Of a stretch of DNA of 64,000 nt, positions 46,949 through 57,479 are shown in pieces. This stretch comes from Saprospiraceae bacterium. GTDB lineage: Bacteria; Bacteroidota; Bacteroidia; Chitinophagales; Saprospiraceae. The first letter of the stretch is position 1. Every line of letters begins with the position of its first letter. The translations under genes and the position numbers were made by a program. The stretch lies in assembly GCA_016711125.1 (NCBI GenBank), contig JADJTQ010000013.1:62001-126000 (forward strand), read 5' to 3'. Under the pieces are notes generated by a model. That model ran no database searches, was not told where the DNA came from, and worked only from the letters and a program-made list of their open reading frames with translations.

Positions 46949-46997
46949 CACACATCACAAAAAAGGAAGGGATGAAAGTAGTTGAAGACCAGAGTTG

Positions 46998-49737
46998 TTA
47001 CCGGAGGAGTTCAATAAATCCTTTAAGTACCATATTGCTGGTAGCCGGACCAAGCGAACTCGACTCAAAAACTTCGCATACATAACTATAGACTCCATCC
47101 GAGAGGTCATTACCTGCCAGATTGGTCCCTTGCCATTCAATATCCGGATCGGTAGTTTCGAAAACCAACTGACCCCAGCGATTGTAAATGCGCATATTTA
47201 CATGGTCAATAAATTGATAGGGATAAGAAGTGTAGATGTCATTGGCCCCGTCTCCGTTCGGAGTAAATACATTCGGTAGCTGATAAAATGGACAATTGAC
47301 AACACAGAATACATTGCTGGTGTCACTTTCATTGCCTAATGAATCCAGAGACGTGACACCATAGCAACCTGCCTGGCCTGTGGTAGATTCATGATCATAA
47401 AAATCACTTACAGCCCCCACCTGATCTAAAAAAACAAATCCAGTATCGATATTTGGCTTATAGTAGATTCGATAACCTTTTACATCTGAAGGATCAGGGC
47501 AATCGTTCCCAAGATTCCATCGTACTCTATTGATAAAAAGACCGCCACTAGACAGATCAGGATTGTCACAAGAGTTCTGTACGGTGATTGACGGTACACA
47601 GGCAGGCACAATATCTTCTGGCCGGGCACAGGCAATCTGCGATAAATTAAATAGAGGGCTAGGCAACTGTGTGAAACCATATGATCCTTCGGTCTCTACA
47701 TAGTAGCAATATTCTTCAGCGTTTAGGAGTCCTTGATCGACATAGGCTGGTGTACTGCTGGTGGCCAGAAAGACAAAGTCAGATTGGGAATTCGATTTAC
47801 GAAAAATGCGGTAAGAGTAGTTTTCCAGGGTACATCAGCCACCCAGCTAAGTAACATTTGTTTATCACTGCCGATGGCATTTAGTCTCACAGTTGAAGCT
47901 GTCTCCAGATGTGCTAAAAACTCGATTATTTGCATAAAACGACACTTGATAGGAATAAACATTATCCTGAGTGTTAAGCCCATTCATATCGACAAAAGAA
48001 GTATCAACCAGGCCCTGAAATGTATTACTGGTAAAGTCCGCTCCCGGCACCGGTAGGAGTGTTGCAGGATCAAAGCCATCTCCTTTGGATAAAACAAACC
48101 GATACGGTCCGGGAAAGGCAATCGTATCGATCTCGGCACCATTTGGCTTAGTCCATTGCACTGAGATTTCTCCGGATGTATTGTCCGTATTTAAGATCGA
48201 AACCTGAGTGATAAATGGCTTGTTAAGCTTTATACCTGCACAATCCTCATTAGAAGGTATGCTGTGCACGAGATTAAAAAACCTGACCTGCAGCAGACAA
48301 ACGCGCAAAAGTAGCAGTAACCCGATAGCAATAGCTGGTCCCTTCTCCGGCTTCGGTATCCACGTACCTATACCTCCCATCCACAAAATCTTTTATCGAG
48401 TAGGCAATAGGCGTATAGCCTCTACCCTCTAGCCCAGGTGTGCAGGTGTCAGCAATAAAAGGACTGCTGGTTTCTTTTCTCCAGACAACAAATCCCCTAA
48501 AATATTCATCTTCTGTGATCTCGCAGGCATAGGGTTTGTCCCAGCTGATCGTGGTTTGGTCCTGCCCTGCTATGGCAGTTAGGTTTTGTGGTGGTGGCCC
48601 CAACACTTTGATGCGTAAAGTGGAGAGAGTGGCTAAACCTGTCGTATCATTAAAATCATCAACAGCCTTAAAAACAACAGAATAGGGATAAAAAGTAATA
48701 TGCTCACATTGGGTTTGCCACTCGAACAATGAATTTACGGGCTGATTCCGATAGCCACTTTGGGGAGTCATAGTTGCCGGGCTTACGGTGGTCTGAAAAG
48801 GACCTCCAATTGCTGTAAGATTTAGTAACTGGGCGGGCATATCCGGATCAGTCGCCGAAACCTCGATTGACAATGTATCACCGGCGATTACACAAATTTC
48901 TCTGGCTGCTTCGATCTCTGGCGGCTGGTTTTTACAAGCCTCAACCAGGATTTGCATATCTCTAATGATGGAGTTTAATAATCTACCCTGCCGGTATTCA
49001 TGGATTTTAAAGGCGATGTTATAGTCGCCCGTGCGCTGCGGAGCTTCCCAGATCAGTTCGCCAGTCACCGGATTTAGTGTGAGCTTATTATTACTACCAG
49101 CCGATATCTGATCCGGAAAAACGTAATTGGGTACTTCCTCGCCTTCTGACTCAAGGGGTACAATCAGTTCGTAAGAGAGACTGTCACCATCAGGATCATA
49201 AGCATTTGGGTTATGAATAAATCGCTGGCCTACACAAGCATAGTCAATCGGTGGTTGTAATAATATAGCTGAACTGTTATATCCCTGAAATTGGGTGCCT
49301 AGTAGTACTATAGTCGTTTCAAGATGAAAGCGAATCTGGATGGAGTTGGGGTAGTTGACATTTATAATATTCGCAATCCTATTGGGATCGGTCATGCTCA
49401 ACTTGTAAGCTCCCCTGCCGGGATAAGTATGCTCACCAATATAGAAGTTACGTTTAATATCATTTGGTAAAATGTCACCTTCTCCATTTGCTCGAAGAAG
49501 TTGGCTGCGACTGCCATCACCCCAAACTATCTCAAGACTGTCTCGATCTGCCTGAAAACTGCTTGTTTTCGTATACGTTGTAATCGTAACCCGGATCGTT
49601 AGGTCTCCTATTTGTTCATACGTGATTTCTCCAGCCCGGTTGTGAGTGGCAAAAGTAAAAGTGTAGGCTAAAAAGCATAGACATAAAGATAATAAGACTC
49701 TCCATCGGGGATGTTTAAGATGCTCCATACTCACCAT
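46998..49737 (-). CDS. T9SS-secreted protein with CHU_C (gliding-motility) C-terminal domain, broken in three places
   Basis: From ATG 49737 the protein has a signal peptide (LLSLCLCFLAYTFTFATHNRAGEI) and beta-sandwich/fibronectin-like repeats. The C-terminal CHU_C domain reads LPNVFTPNGDGANDIY, then IYNRWGQLVFE and DGVYSYVCEVFE. Frame breaks lie near 48275 (six T where five restore GQVFNLVHS), near 47895 (restoring TASTVRLNAIGSD) and near 47817 (one A missing, restoring PWKNYSYRIFRKS). Repaired length is about 913 residues. It is the end of the run der-rfbC-rfbD and starts 15 bases after rfbD. A surface or gliding role is inferred from the domain. Confidence 0.85.
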
Positions 49738-49752
49738 TTAATAATAACGTAT

Positions 49753-50649
49753 CTAGTGGTGTTTCGTTTGTAATTCGGTTAAACATTCGTGCAGTGCATT
49801 CTGCCAGCTCCGAATATCGATGCCAAATGTTTCCCTGAATTTACTAAGATTTAATTTACTATACCTCGGTCTGGGTGCCACAGTCGGAAATTCTGTGCTC
49901 CGAATAGGTGTGATCAGGCATTTGTACTGTCCGAATTTTACAATGTACTGGGCGATCTCGGCCCAATTGGTCGTCCCTTCATTGCTATAATTGTAGATTC
50001 CAGAAATTTTTTTCCATGCTGAAACCGTAGGAACCTGACGAATAATCGTCATCACTGCCTGAGCGAGATCGCGTGCATAGGTAGGTGCTCCAATTTGGTC
50101 ACGGACCACATTGAGATGCTCACGTTGCTGTGCTAACCTAAGAATGGTCTTTGGAAAATTATGGCTATAAGTCGAGTAGAGCCATGAAACCCGGATGGTG
50201 AAAGGAAACTCATGAGTCATGGCAAAGACCTGCTCACCCTTTAATTTAGATCGCGCATAGACTCCCTTTGGTCGGGTCGGATCGGTTTCAAATAGGGGCC
50301 GGCGAAGGTTGTTATGATACACATAATCGCTGGAGAAATGGATCATTGGAATCCCCAAGCTAGTACATGCACCAGCAAGATAGCCAACTGCCTCTGCATT
50401 GACCTTGTTGGCAAGCTCAGATTCACTTTCTGCCTGGTCTACGGCGGTATACGCAGCGCAATTAATCAGGTGGGTTGGTCCGAGTCGCAGTATTTTCTGC
50501 CGGATCGAAGGACTGGAAATATCCGCTTGTTCTTTGGTCCAGAAAATGAATTCTTCATTAGCCAAATGAGGTGTGACTGTAAATTCCTGGCCTAGTTGAC
50601 CATTAGCTCCAGTCACTAGTATTTTTTTCTTTCCGTCTATACCGGCCAT
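49753..50649 (-). CDS. rfbD: dTDP-4-dehydrorhamnose reductase
   Basis: The enzyme makes dTDP-L-rhamnose in the last step of the pathway. It is an extended SDR with NAD(P)-binding GANGQLGQE near the N-terminus, INCAAYTAVDQAE, the SSDYVYHNN segment and the active-site YARSKLKGE (Tyr and Lys). The frame is open to 50724, but the ATG at 50649 (MAGIDGKKKILVTGANG) gives the usual start, 298 residues. It overlaps the end of rfbC by 13 bases, so the two are translationally coupled. The earlier genes rfbA and rfbB are not in the window. Confidence 0.93.
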   Translation of the reverse strand: MAGIDGKKKILVTGANGQLGQEFTVTPHLANEEFIFWTKEQADISSPSIRQKILRLGPTHLINCAAYTAVDQAESESELANKVNAEAVGYLAGACTSLGIPMIHFSSDYVYHNNLRRPLFETDPTRPKGVYARSKLKGEQVFAMTHEFPFTIRVSWLYSTYSHNFPKTILRLAQQREHLNVVRDQIGAPTYARDLAQAVMTIIRQVPTVSAWKKISGIYNYSNEGTTNWAEIAQYIVKFGQYKCLITPIRSTEFPTVAPRPRYSKLNLSKFRETFGIDIRSWQNALHECLTELQTKHH

Positions 50650-51188
50650 GAGCGATGTTGTCCAAAACCAGGCAAGTGCTGGTCTCTTTCTGAAACCACG
50701 ACAGAATCGAGGTCCAATTGCCAATCAATATTGAGAGTTGCATCGTCAAAACGGATGCCTCCCTCGTGCTCTTTCGAATAGACATTGCTGCACTTGTACG
50801 AAAATATGACTTCTTCGCTCAGACAGACATATCCATGCGCAAAACCTTGGGGTATAAAAAATTGTGTCTTGTTTTCACCGCTCAAAAAGACGGCGTGATA
50901 CCGACCAAAAGTTGTTGATTCCGGCCTGATATCGACGGCAATGTCAAGGATGCTTCCTTGTACTATCCTTACCAGTTTTGCCTGGCCAAAAGGTGGTAGT
51001 TGATAGTGTAGACCTCTGAGCACTCCTTTTCCGGAAAAAGCTTCATTGTCTTGAGCAAAAGTGCATTTGATGCCCGCTTCATGATAGCGTTTGGAATGAT
51101 AACTTTCGTAAAAGTATCCCCGGTCATCCTTCCACACATCGGGTTCGATAATTATTAGGCCGTCAATGTCCGTCTTAATAATCTTCAT
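50637..51188 (-). CDS. rfbC: dTDP-4-dehydrorhamnose 3,5-epimerase
   Basis: The 183-residue cupin-fold enzyme precedes RfbD in dTDP-rhamnose synthesis. Family residues are visible in EPDVWKDDRGYFYESYHSKRY, GVLRGLHYQLPPFGQAKLVRIVQG (catalytic His), FFIPQGFAHGYVCLSE and FDDATLNIDW. The C-terminus after SERDQHLP (GFGQHRSWPV) is unusual. Another frame reads GLDNIAHGR there, so a small indel in the TTTT run near 50660 cannot be excluded. It starts two bases after der ends. Confidence 0.93.
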   Translation of the reverse strand: MKIIKTDIDGLIIIEPDVWKDDRGYFYESYHSKRYHEAGIKCTFAQDNEAFSGKGVLRGLHYQLPPFGQAKLVRIVQGSILDIAVDIRPESTTFGRYHAVFLSGENKTQFFIPQGFAHGYVCLSEEVIFSYKCSNVYSKEHEGGIRFDDATLNIDWQLDLDSVVVSERDQHLPGFGQHRSWPV

Positions 51189-51190
51189 GG

Positions 51191-52499
51191 CTATTTATCT
51201 CTAAAGTGGATGGATATCGGTACTCCACAAAAGTTAAAGTTTTTTCTTAAGTGATTTTCCAGGTAGTTACGATAGCTAGGTTTAACAAAATCCGGATAGT
51301 TGCAAAAAAAAGCAAACGATGGTGTACGCGTTGGCAATTGACTGACATATTTAATTTTGATGAACTTGCCTCGATGAGCCGGAGGATGGTAGCTTTCGAT
51401 GGCTTTTAGCATAATATCGTTGAGCTCGGAAGTCTTAATTTTAGTTTTCCTACGCTCATATACCTCCAGGGCTAATTCCATGACTTTGAATATGCGTTGT
51501 TTCTCCAGAGCAGAAACAAAAACCACCGGAACGTCATTAAAAGGTGCCAATCGCTCTAGGATAGTCCGCTCCATATCCCGGGCTGAGTTAGTATCTTTAT
51601 TTTCAACCAGATCCCATTTATTGACCGCTACGACCAGGCCTTTTTTTCTTTTGACTGCAAGTTGGTAGATCTGAAGATCCTGTGATTCGATACCCGTTGT
51701 AGCATCGAGCAATAGGACACAGACATCAGATTCTTCAACCGCCCTGACTGCCCTGATGGTTGAGTAAAATTCCAAATCTTCGTGTACTTTAGTTTTCTTA
51801 CGGAGCCCTGCGGTATCGATCAGAAAGAACGTGCGATTGAACTTGGTATATTTGGAATGTATGCTGTCTCTTGTGGTACCTGCGATCTCTGTGACAATAT
51901 TCCGTTCTTCACCCAACAGGGCATTGGTCAACGAAGATTTACCGACATTTGGTTGGCCAATAATGGCAATTTTGGGGAGGTCTGTATCGAGTGATTGTTC
52001 TTCCCTGCTCAGATTTTCAACTAAGGCATCCAGAAGCTCACCTGTGCCGCTGCCGGTAATGGATGAGAGGAAAATTGTCTCTTCGAATCCCAGGCTCCAA
52101 AATTCGTTGGCTTCCAGGTAGCGGGTATGATTATCCACTTTATTGACTGCGAGAAGGACTGGTTTCTGACTCTTTCTTAACATGTCAGCAACTTGTTCGT
52201 CGAGATCAGTTACGCCGGTGGTGACGTCGACCATGAAGAGAATTGCCGAGGCTTCATCAATAGCGATCTTTACCTGTCTCCTTATAGCACTCTCGAAGAC
52301 ATCATCCGAACTTTGTACAAAACCTCCGGTATCTATCACGGTAAATGCAACTCCATTCCAGTCACTTGTACCGTATAATCGATCCCTGGTAACCCCGGAA
52401 ACATTGTCGATGATCGCATCTTGTTGGCCTATCAGGCGATTATATAATGTAGACTTGCCCACATTGGGTCTCCCTACAATAGCCACCTACATTACTCAT
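51191..52499 (-). CDS. der: GTPase Der (EngA), ribosome assembly; probable one-base insertion at the N-terminus
   Basis: Der has two tandem G domains and a C-terminal KH-like domain and matures the 50S subunit. First G domain: GRPNVGKST, DTGG, NKVD; second: GQPNVGKSS, DTAGLRKK, NKWD. The KH-like end is PISIHFRDK. The open frame begins at a GTG (52486) right after a TAG. Twelve bases upstream an ATG in another frame gives M-S-N-V; removing one G of GTAGGTGG joins it as MSNVVAIVGRPNVGKST, the common Der start. I therefore place the start at ATG 52499 (435 residues). If the GTG is real, the protein has 431 residues and still works. Confidence 0.95.
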
Positions 52500-52563
52500 A
52501 AATCCCTGTTTGGTGTCGATAATTAATAAAATGTCTTGAAAGAGAGGCTAGATCTTTGAGGAT

Positions 52564-53445
52564 CTATTGATTATATCCCAGTTTTTCCAACAACCGGTCG
52601 TTGTTCCGCCAATCTTCTCTCACTTTTACGTGAAGTTGCAAAAATACTTTCTTTTCCAGAAAGGTCTCCATCTTCTGTCTGGAGTCGATGCCCAGCTGCT
52701 TTATAGCCGACCCTCCCTTACCGATAATGATCGACTGCTGAGACTTTCTACTTACAAAGATCAAGGCTTCTATCCGAATGATGTTCTCCTCCTCTTTGAA
52801 AGATTCAATGGCAACTTCACACGAGTAAGGAATCTCCTCACGGTACAATAGAAATATATTTTCCCGAATGATTTCAGCTACAAAAAATCGCTGTGGCCGG
52901 TCACTTAGTTGATCGGGAGGAAAATAAGCTGGCCCTTCAGGTAAGTGTGCTACGATTTGATCAAACAGGGCCTGGGTATTCGTCTCTTGAAGTGCTGAAA
53001 TGGAATAAAGATGTGCTTCGGGCAGCAACTCGCTATAATAAGTACGCATGGTTTCTAGGTCTGCTTCATCCATCAGATCCATTTTATTGATGATCAGGAG
53101 TACCGGGCAACTAACATTTTTCAGCTTTTGTATGAGCACATGATCCTCATCGTATTTGTCAGACCGATCTACAACCATTAACATGACATCGGCATCTTCA
53201 AAAGTCGTAAAGACGTACCGGTTCATTTTTTCATGCATCTTATAAGAAGGATCATGTACAAAACCGGGGGTATCAGAAAATACAAGTTGGTAATCCTCCC
53301 CTGACACAATACCTATTATACGATGCCGCGTCGTCTGAGGTTTATAGGTGATGATAGACATACGCTCACCTACCAGAGCATTCATAAGGGTAGACTTGCC
53401 AACATTGGGTCTACCAATAATATTTACGAAACCAGACTTAAACAT
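52564..53445 (-). CDS. era: GTPase Era
   Basis: The 293-residue GTPase binds 16S rRNA during 30S assembly. G motifs are GRPNVGKSTLMNALVG (G1), DTPGF (G3) and NKMDL (G4). The C-terminal KH domain contains IIGKGGSAIKQLGIDSRQKMETFL. Length is normal and the ATG start is well placed (MFKSGFVNIIGRPNVGKST). It lies 64 bases upstream of der and nine bases after the conserved hypothetical gene, all on the minus strand. Confidence 0.97.
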   Translation of the reverse strand: MFKSGFVNIIGRPNVGKSTLMNALVGERMSIITYKPQTTRHRIIGIVSGEDYQLVFSDTPGFVHDPSYKMHEKMNRYVFTTFEDADVMLMVVDRSDKYDEDHVLIQKLKNVSCPVLLIINKMDLMDEADLETMRTYYSELLPEAHLYSISALQETNTQALFDQIVAHLPEGPAYFPPDQLSDRPQRFFVAEIIRENIFLLYREEIPYSCEVAIESFKEEENIIRIEALIFVSRKSQQSIIIGKGGSAIKQLGIDSRQKMETFLEKKVFLQLHVKVREDWRNNDRLLEKLGYNQ

Positions 53446-53454
53446 GATGCGAAG

Positions 53455-54036
53455 TTAGTAAAGTCGCCGGCTACGATGCGGTGACCAGGCTTCTATTTCA
53501 GCAACGAGTCCTTTAGGATCGTATGCCCTCCAATTGGGAATCTGCAAGCCTTTATTCATTTGCACATAGGCATCAATGCCGGTCTTGCGCATTTCCAGGT
53601 ATACGTGATCCAGTAGATTGACCATAAAGATAAAGCCATTTTCGTCGGCTATATCTTCATACCATTCTTCATAGTAGCAATCATCCGAACCATGAAAGTT
53701 CAAAACGTGGTCCAAAATCATGATGTAGCGGCATATGCCCTGTTTAGACAATCGATCGATTAAATTCTGTTTGAGATACATGATATCATTGGATAGACAA
53801 TCATTCCACTCACCAATAAGTTCGATTATAGCTATCTGGTCATCATAGTCCGCAAAAATAATCTTGGCATAAAGTGTAGCAGAACCAAATTCATCCCACT
53901 GCGGATGAATATAATAGTTGTATACCCTGTTGCTAAATTTAAACTCATCATATATTCGACCAAAATGAGGTGATCGAGCATCTTCTGATGAGATATAGTT
54001 ATCTCTCCAAAGGTGATGTGGCTCTATATCGTGCAT
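53455..54036 (-). CDS. Conserved hypothetical protein upstream of era
   Basis: I do not recognise a functional family. The 193-residue protein is acidic and aromatic-rich (IHPQWDEFGSATLYAKIIFADYDDQ, FHGSDDCYYEEWYEDIADENGF), has no signal peptide or membrane segment and no obvious catalytic motif. It reads as a genuine soluble protein with normal codon use. Only nine bases separate its stop codon from the era start, so it should be co-transcribed with era and der. Its link to ribosome assembly is only by position. Confidence 0.75.
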   Translation of the reverse strand: MHDIEPHHLWRDNYISSEDARSPHFGRIYDEFKFSNRVYNYYIHPQWDEFGSATLYAKIIFADYDDQIAIIELIGEWNDCLSNDIMYLKQNLIDRLSKQGICRYIMILDHVLNFHGSDDCYYEEWYEDIADENGFIFMVNLLDHVYLEMRKTGIDAYVQMNKGLQIPNWRAYDPKGLVAEIEAWSPHRSRRLY

Positions 54037-54316
54037 AAATTGAAAATTCGAATTATGTCTTTTTTTTAGTCATTCTTAATACTGATTCAATCAAAATCAG
54101 AAGAAAAAGATTTCACAAAGATCTATAAAGTCTCGATGCAACTCAATCTCTTGTGTCGACTTTTTTTAAGACTTTCGTTAAAGATTGAAGCAAATAAATC
54201 CTGGCCTGTTAGGTATTTACAGATTAGATATAACCATTAGGTTGGCTCAGTTGTTGTCTGAAACGGATCTGATATCATGTATTTGAGAATGCTTCACCGT
54301 TACAAGATAAATTCAA

Positions 54317-54826
54317 ATGAAGAAATTGGTCATCACCGGTCCGGAGTGCAGTGGTAAATCTACTCTGGCCTCTATGATGTCACAAAAATTAAAGGGTGTC
54401 CTGGTGCCCGAGATCGCCAGGCCGCTTTTGACGCTTACCGGAAATAGTTATTCCAGTTCTGATCTGTTGACTATAGCCGAATATCAGACAGAAGCGGAGT
54501 TTTCAGCTCAACTTTGTGACACTGGATGGGTCATTTGCGACACATCCTTGCTGGTGCTAAAAATCTGGTCGCAAGTGCTGTTTGATCGTTGTGATCCATG
54601 GATCGAGCAACATTTTCAAAATTCTTCTGCATTGCTCTGGTTGCTTTGTGAGCCATTGCCTTTCTGGCAGGCTGATGGGCAAAGAAATAACCCCAATGAC
54701 CGCAACAGGCTTTTTGAGCTCTATCAAAACGAACTCATAGTAGCCGGAAAAAATTTTTTAATTGTACCGACAGCATCTGCTGATGAAAGATTTGATTGGG
54801 TCATAAATCAGATTTCAGAGCTATAA
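54317..54826 (+). CDS. NadR-like P-loop ATPase/kinase (AAA_28 type)
   Basis: The 169-residue protein has a Walker A motif at the very start (ITGPECSGKSTLASMM) and resembles the C-terminal ribosylnicotinamide kinase domain of NadR: VPEIARPLLTLTG, WVICDTSLLVLKIWSQV (Walker B-like Asp) and NDRNRLFELYQNEL. It lacks the NadR nucleotidyltransferase domain. It ends about 30 bases before a TPP riboswitch and the TonB receptor. NadR-like kinases are often found next to thiamin uptake genes in Bacteroidota, so it may phosphorylate a thiamin-related compound rather than a nicotinamide riboside (inference). Confidence 0.8.
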   Translation: MKKLVITGPECSGKSTLASMMSQKLKGVLVPEIARPLLTLTGNSYSSSDLLTIAEYQTEAEFSAQLCDTGWVICDTSLLVLKIWSQVLFDRCDPWIEQHFQNSSALLWLLCEPLPFWQADGQRNNPNDRNRLFELYQNELIVAGKNFLIVPTASADERFDWVINQISEL

Positions 54827-54856
54827 AAATGATACCTTTGTCTTGTTAATTTACTC

Positions 54857-54998
54857 GAATTGGGGGTGCCTGGATACGCATAGTGTCATAAAGAAGGGCT
54901 GAGATCATACCCATTGCTTTTGAAAGTTCAATGTTTCATTCAAATGGACTTTCATGAAAGCAGGAACCTGCCCAGGTAATGCTGGGAAGGGACAATTG
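54857..54998 (+). promoter_or_regulatory. TPP (THI-box) riboswitch
   Basis: The conserved core is present: GGGGGTGCC at 54862-54870, CTGAGATCATACCC at 54899-54912, GAACCTG at 54964-54970, and CCAGGTAATGCTGGGAAGGG at 54972-54991. AATTG (54858-54862) pairs with CAATT (54993-54997) as P1. A long extra P3a hairpin (GAAAGTTCA with TGGACTTTC) fills 54921-54956. It lies 60 bases before the TonB receptor start. With no T-rich terminator visible, control is probably by hiding the translation start or by other means. Confidence 0.95.
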
Positions 54999-55058
54999 AA
55001 CCCATTTTAGAGTCATTTTTTTACCGGCCAATGATAGGTGGCCCAAATGTAAAAACAG

Positions 55059-57479
55059 ATGATTCGTTTTTGTTTTGTACTTGCTTTAGGTGCCCAGCTG
55101 GATTTGGTTGCTCAAATTTCTTTGCAAGGGTCTATTATTGACGAAAAAGGCGAGGCAATTGCGGGCTCCCATGTCACCCTCAATCAGCTGACGACCATTA
55201 CTGACCTGGATGGCGCGTTTTATTTCTATGACTTGAGCAATGGTGCGTATCACCTTTCAATCAGGGCATTGGGATACGAGAGTTTACAGGATTCGCTTGT
55301 CCTCGAGGCTGACCGAAAGGTCAATTATACCATGGTCGACCATCTTTACGACCTTGAGATGATCAATCTCTCCGCCTCATGGATAAAACCCGGTCAACCA
55401 TTTACCTATAGCCAGCTAAATAAGAAACAGATCAAGGACCAAAACCTGGGACGAGACTTGCCTTATCTTCTGCAGAATCTCCCAGCTACGGTAGTAACGT
55501 CCGATGCAGGTACGGGTATTGGATACACCGGCATCCGAGTCCGGGGCTCAGATGCAACCCGAATTAATGTGACACTGGACGGGGTGCCGGTCAATGATGC
55601 TGAATCGCATGGAGTATTTTGGGTTGATCTGCCAGACCTGGCCAGTAATGCAGGTACCATTCAGGTGCAGCGAGGGGTCGGTACTTCAACCAATGGTGCC
55701 GGGGCTTTTGGGGCAACAATCAATGTCAAAACAGCAGGTCCTGAAGATCATCCCTATGGAGCAGTCGATCTTTCAGGTGGTTCATTTAAGACATTTAGAG
55801 CCAACGCAAAGTTTGGGACCGGCCTGATCAATAATAGACTGTCATTGCAGGGTAGCCTTTCTAAAATCAGATCAGCTGGTTATATCGATCGTGGCTCCTC
55901 CGACCTGGGCTCATTCTATCTAACTGGCACCTACTTGCGGAAGGACCAGTCGCTCAAAATAAATATTTTGCATGGCAAGGAAATCACTTACCAGGCATGG
56001 AACGGTGTGCCTGCACAGTATATTAAGGATCCGGTGTTGCGTACTTTTAATACAGCAGGGGCTAAAGGAGATGGTACCTTCCATGACAATGAAGTAGACA
56101 ACTATGGTCAGACGCATGTCCATGCGATCTATCATCTTCAGATGACTGATAATGTGCATTTGCAGACCACTTTGCACTATACGCATGGAGAGGGTTATTA
56201 CGAACAATTCAGGCCTCAAGATCAACTAGCTGCTTATGGACTCATCTATCCACAGACTACAGATGACCTGATAAGACGCCGATGGCTCGACAATGATTTT
56301 TATGGGACTGTTTTTAGTCTGAATAAAACTGTTGAAGACGATCAAACATCGTGGACGGTGGGCGGCGGTATCAATGAATATCTTGGAAACCACTTTGGTC
56401 AAGTGGTTTGGATTGCTCAATTAGGAAAAGTAGAAGCACATGAATATTATCGTAACGATGCGCGAAAGAGAGACGCGAACATATATGGTCAATTTCAACA
56501 CCAACTTTTCGAGCGCACGAGATTTTTTGCCGACTTGCAGTGGCGTGGTGTGTCTTATCACTTTGAAGGTTTAGAAATCGATTTTTCGAATTCGATGCAG
56601 CAAGTGAGCCATCAGTTTTTCAATCCAAAGCTGGGCTTTGAAAGTGAGTTTGGAAAGCTTGTGACCTACTATTCGGTTGGAGTGGCCCATCGGGAGCCTA
56701 ACCGTGATGACTATGTCCAATCTACTCCAATGAGCAGGCCACGACCAGAGAGACTTATCGACCATGAGCTGGGTTGGCGTTACGTCAGTGAAAAATTGGC
56801 AACGAGCCTCAATTTGTTTTATATGAATTACAGGGAACAATTGGTACTTACCGGTGCCATTAATGATGTCGGCGAATATATCCGTATTAATGTACCAAGG
56901 AGTTACCGGGTCGGGAGTGAATTCAGCATGAGCTCAAAGGTGGCACCTGGGCTAAACATAGGCGGGGCAATGAGCTGGAACCAAAGCCGAATACCGGTAT
57001 TGAAAACTGCCATTGATAATTGGGATACAGGAGGTCAGGTATTTAAGGATCATCGGAAAGTACCGATATCATTTTCACCAGAGTGGTTGGTTTCCTCATT
57101 TGCTGACGTGACCGTATTTAAACGATCCAAAACTGAGATGCATGGCAGAATTGATCACCGGTTTGTCAGCCGACAATATATCGACAATACAGGAGATGAT
57201 GAATCAGCTCTGGCTGCCTATCATCAGACTGACCTAAATATATCGTGGAGTTGGTATCCGGGAGGTATTGACAAGATTACCCTCCGATGCCAGGTGATCA
57301 ATCTTTTTGATCAGTTTATAATCAGCAACGCCTGGATATATCGATACATATCAGATAACTATGACGCAACACCTGATGACCCGCATACGGTTCGTCTCAA
57401 AGATGGTACCTATAAGCAGAGTGGATACTTCCCGCAAGCAGGCATCCATTCACTACTAGGGTTGACCATAAACTTCTAA
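55059..57479 (+). CDS. TonB-dependent outer-membrane receptor, probably for thiamin
   Basis: The 806-residue protein has a signal peptide (ends near LDLVAQ) and a CarboxypepD_reg-like domain (residues about 20-105: SLQGSIIDEKGEAIAGSHVTL). The plug domain follows (DLPYLLQNLPATVVTSDAGTGIGYTGIRVRG, VTLDGVPVNDAESHGVFWVDLPDL) and then the beta-barrel, ending in the aromatic LLGLTINF. The TPP riboswitch in its leader marks it as the thiamin-regulated receptor type known from Bacteroidota. No inner-membrane PnuT-like transporter is adjacent. Its stop codon overlaps the convergent gene by four bases. Confidence 0.94.
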   Translation: MIRFCFVLALGAQLDLVAQISLQGSIIDEKGEAIAGSHVTLNQLTTITDLDGAFYFYDLSNGAYHLSIRALGYESLQDSLVLEADRKVNYTMVDHLYDLEMINLSASWIKPGQPFTYSQLNKKQIKDQNLGRDLPYLLQNLPATVVTSDAGTGIGYTGIRVRGSDATRINVTLDGVPVNDAESHGVFWVDLPDLASNAGTIQVQRGVGTSTNGAGAFGATINVKTAGPEDHPYGAVDLSGGSFKTFRANAKFGTGLINNRLSLQGSLSKIRSAGYIDRGSSDLGSFYLTGTYLRKDQSLKINILHGKEITYQAWNGVPAQYIKDPVLRTFNTAGAKGDGTFHDNEVDNYGQTHVHAIYHLQMTDNVHLQTTLHYTHGEGYYEQFRPQDQLAAYGLIYPQTTDDLIRRRWLDNDFYGTVFSLNKTVEDDQTSWTVGGGINEYLGNHFGQVVWIAQLGKVEAHEYYRNDARKRDANIYGQFQHQLFERTRFFADLQWRGVSYHFEGLEIDFSNSMQQVSHQFFNPKLGFESEFGKLVTYYSVGVAHREPNRDDYVQSTPMSRPRPERLIDHELGWRYVSEKLATSLNLFYMNYREQLVLTGAINDVGEYIRINVPRSYRVGSEFSMSSKVAPGLNIGGAMSWNQSRIPVLKTAIDNWDTGGQVFKDHRKVPISFSPEWLVSSFADVTVFKRSKTEMHGRIDHRFVSRQYIDNTGDDESALAAYHQTDLNISWSWYPGGIDKITLRCQVINLFDQFIISNAWIYRYISDNYDATPDDPHTVRLKDGTYKQSGYFPQAGIHSLLGLTINF

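Noticed and set aside
49753..51188. rfbC and rfbD as part of a capsule or O-antigen cluster
   Set aside because: No rfbA, rfbB, glycosyltransferase or polymerase genes are nearby; the neighbours are era, der and a T9SS protein gene.
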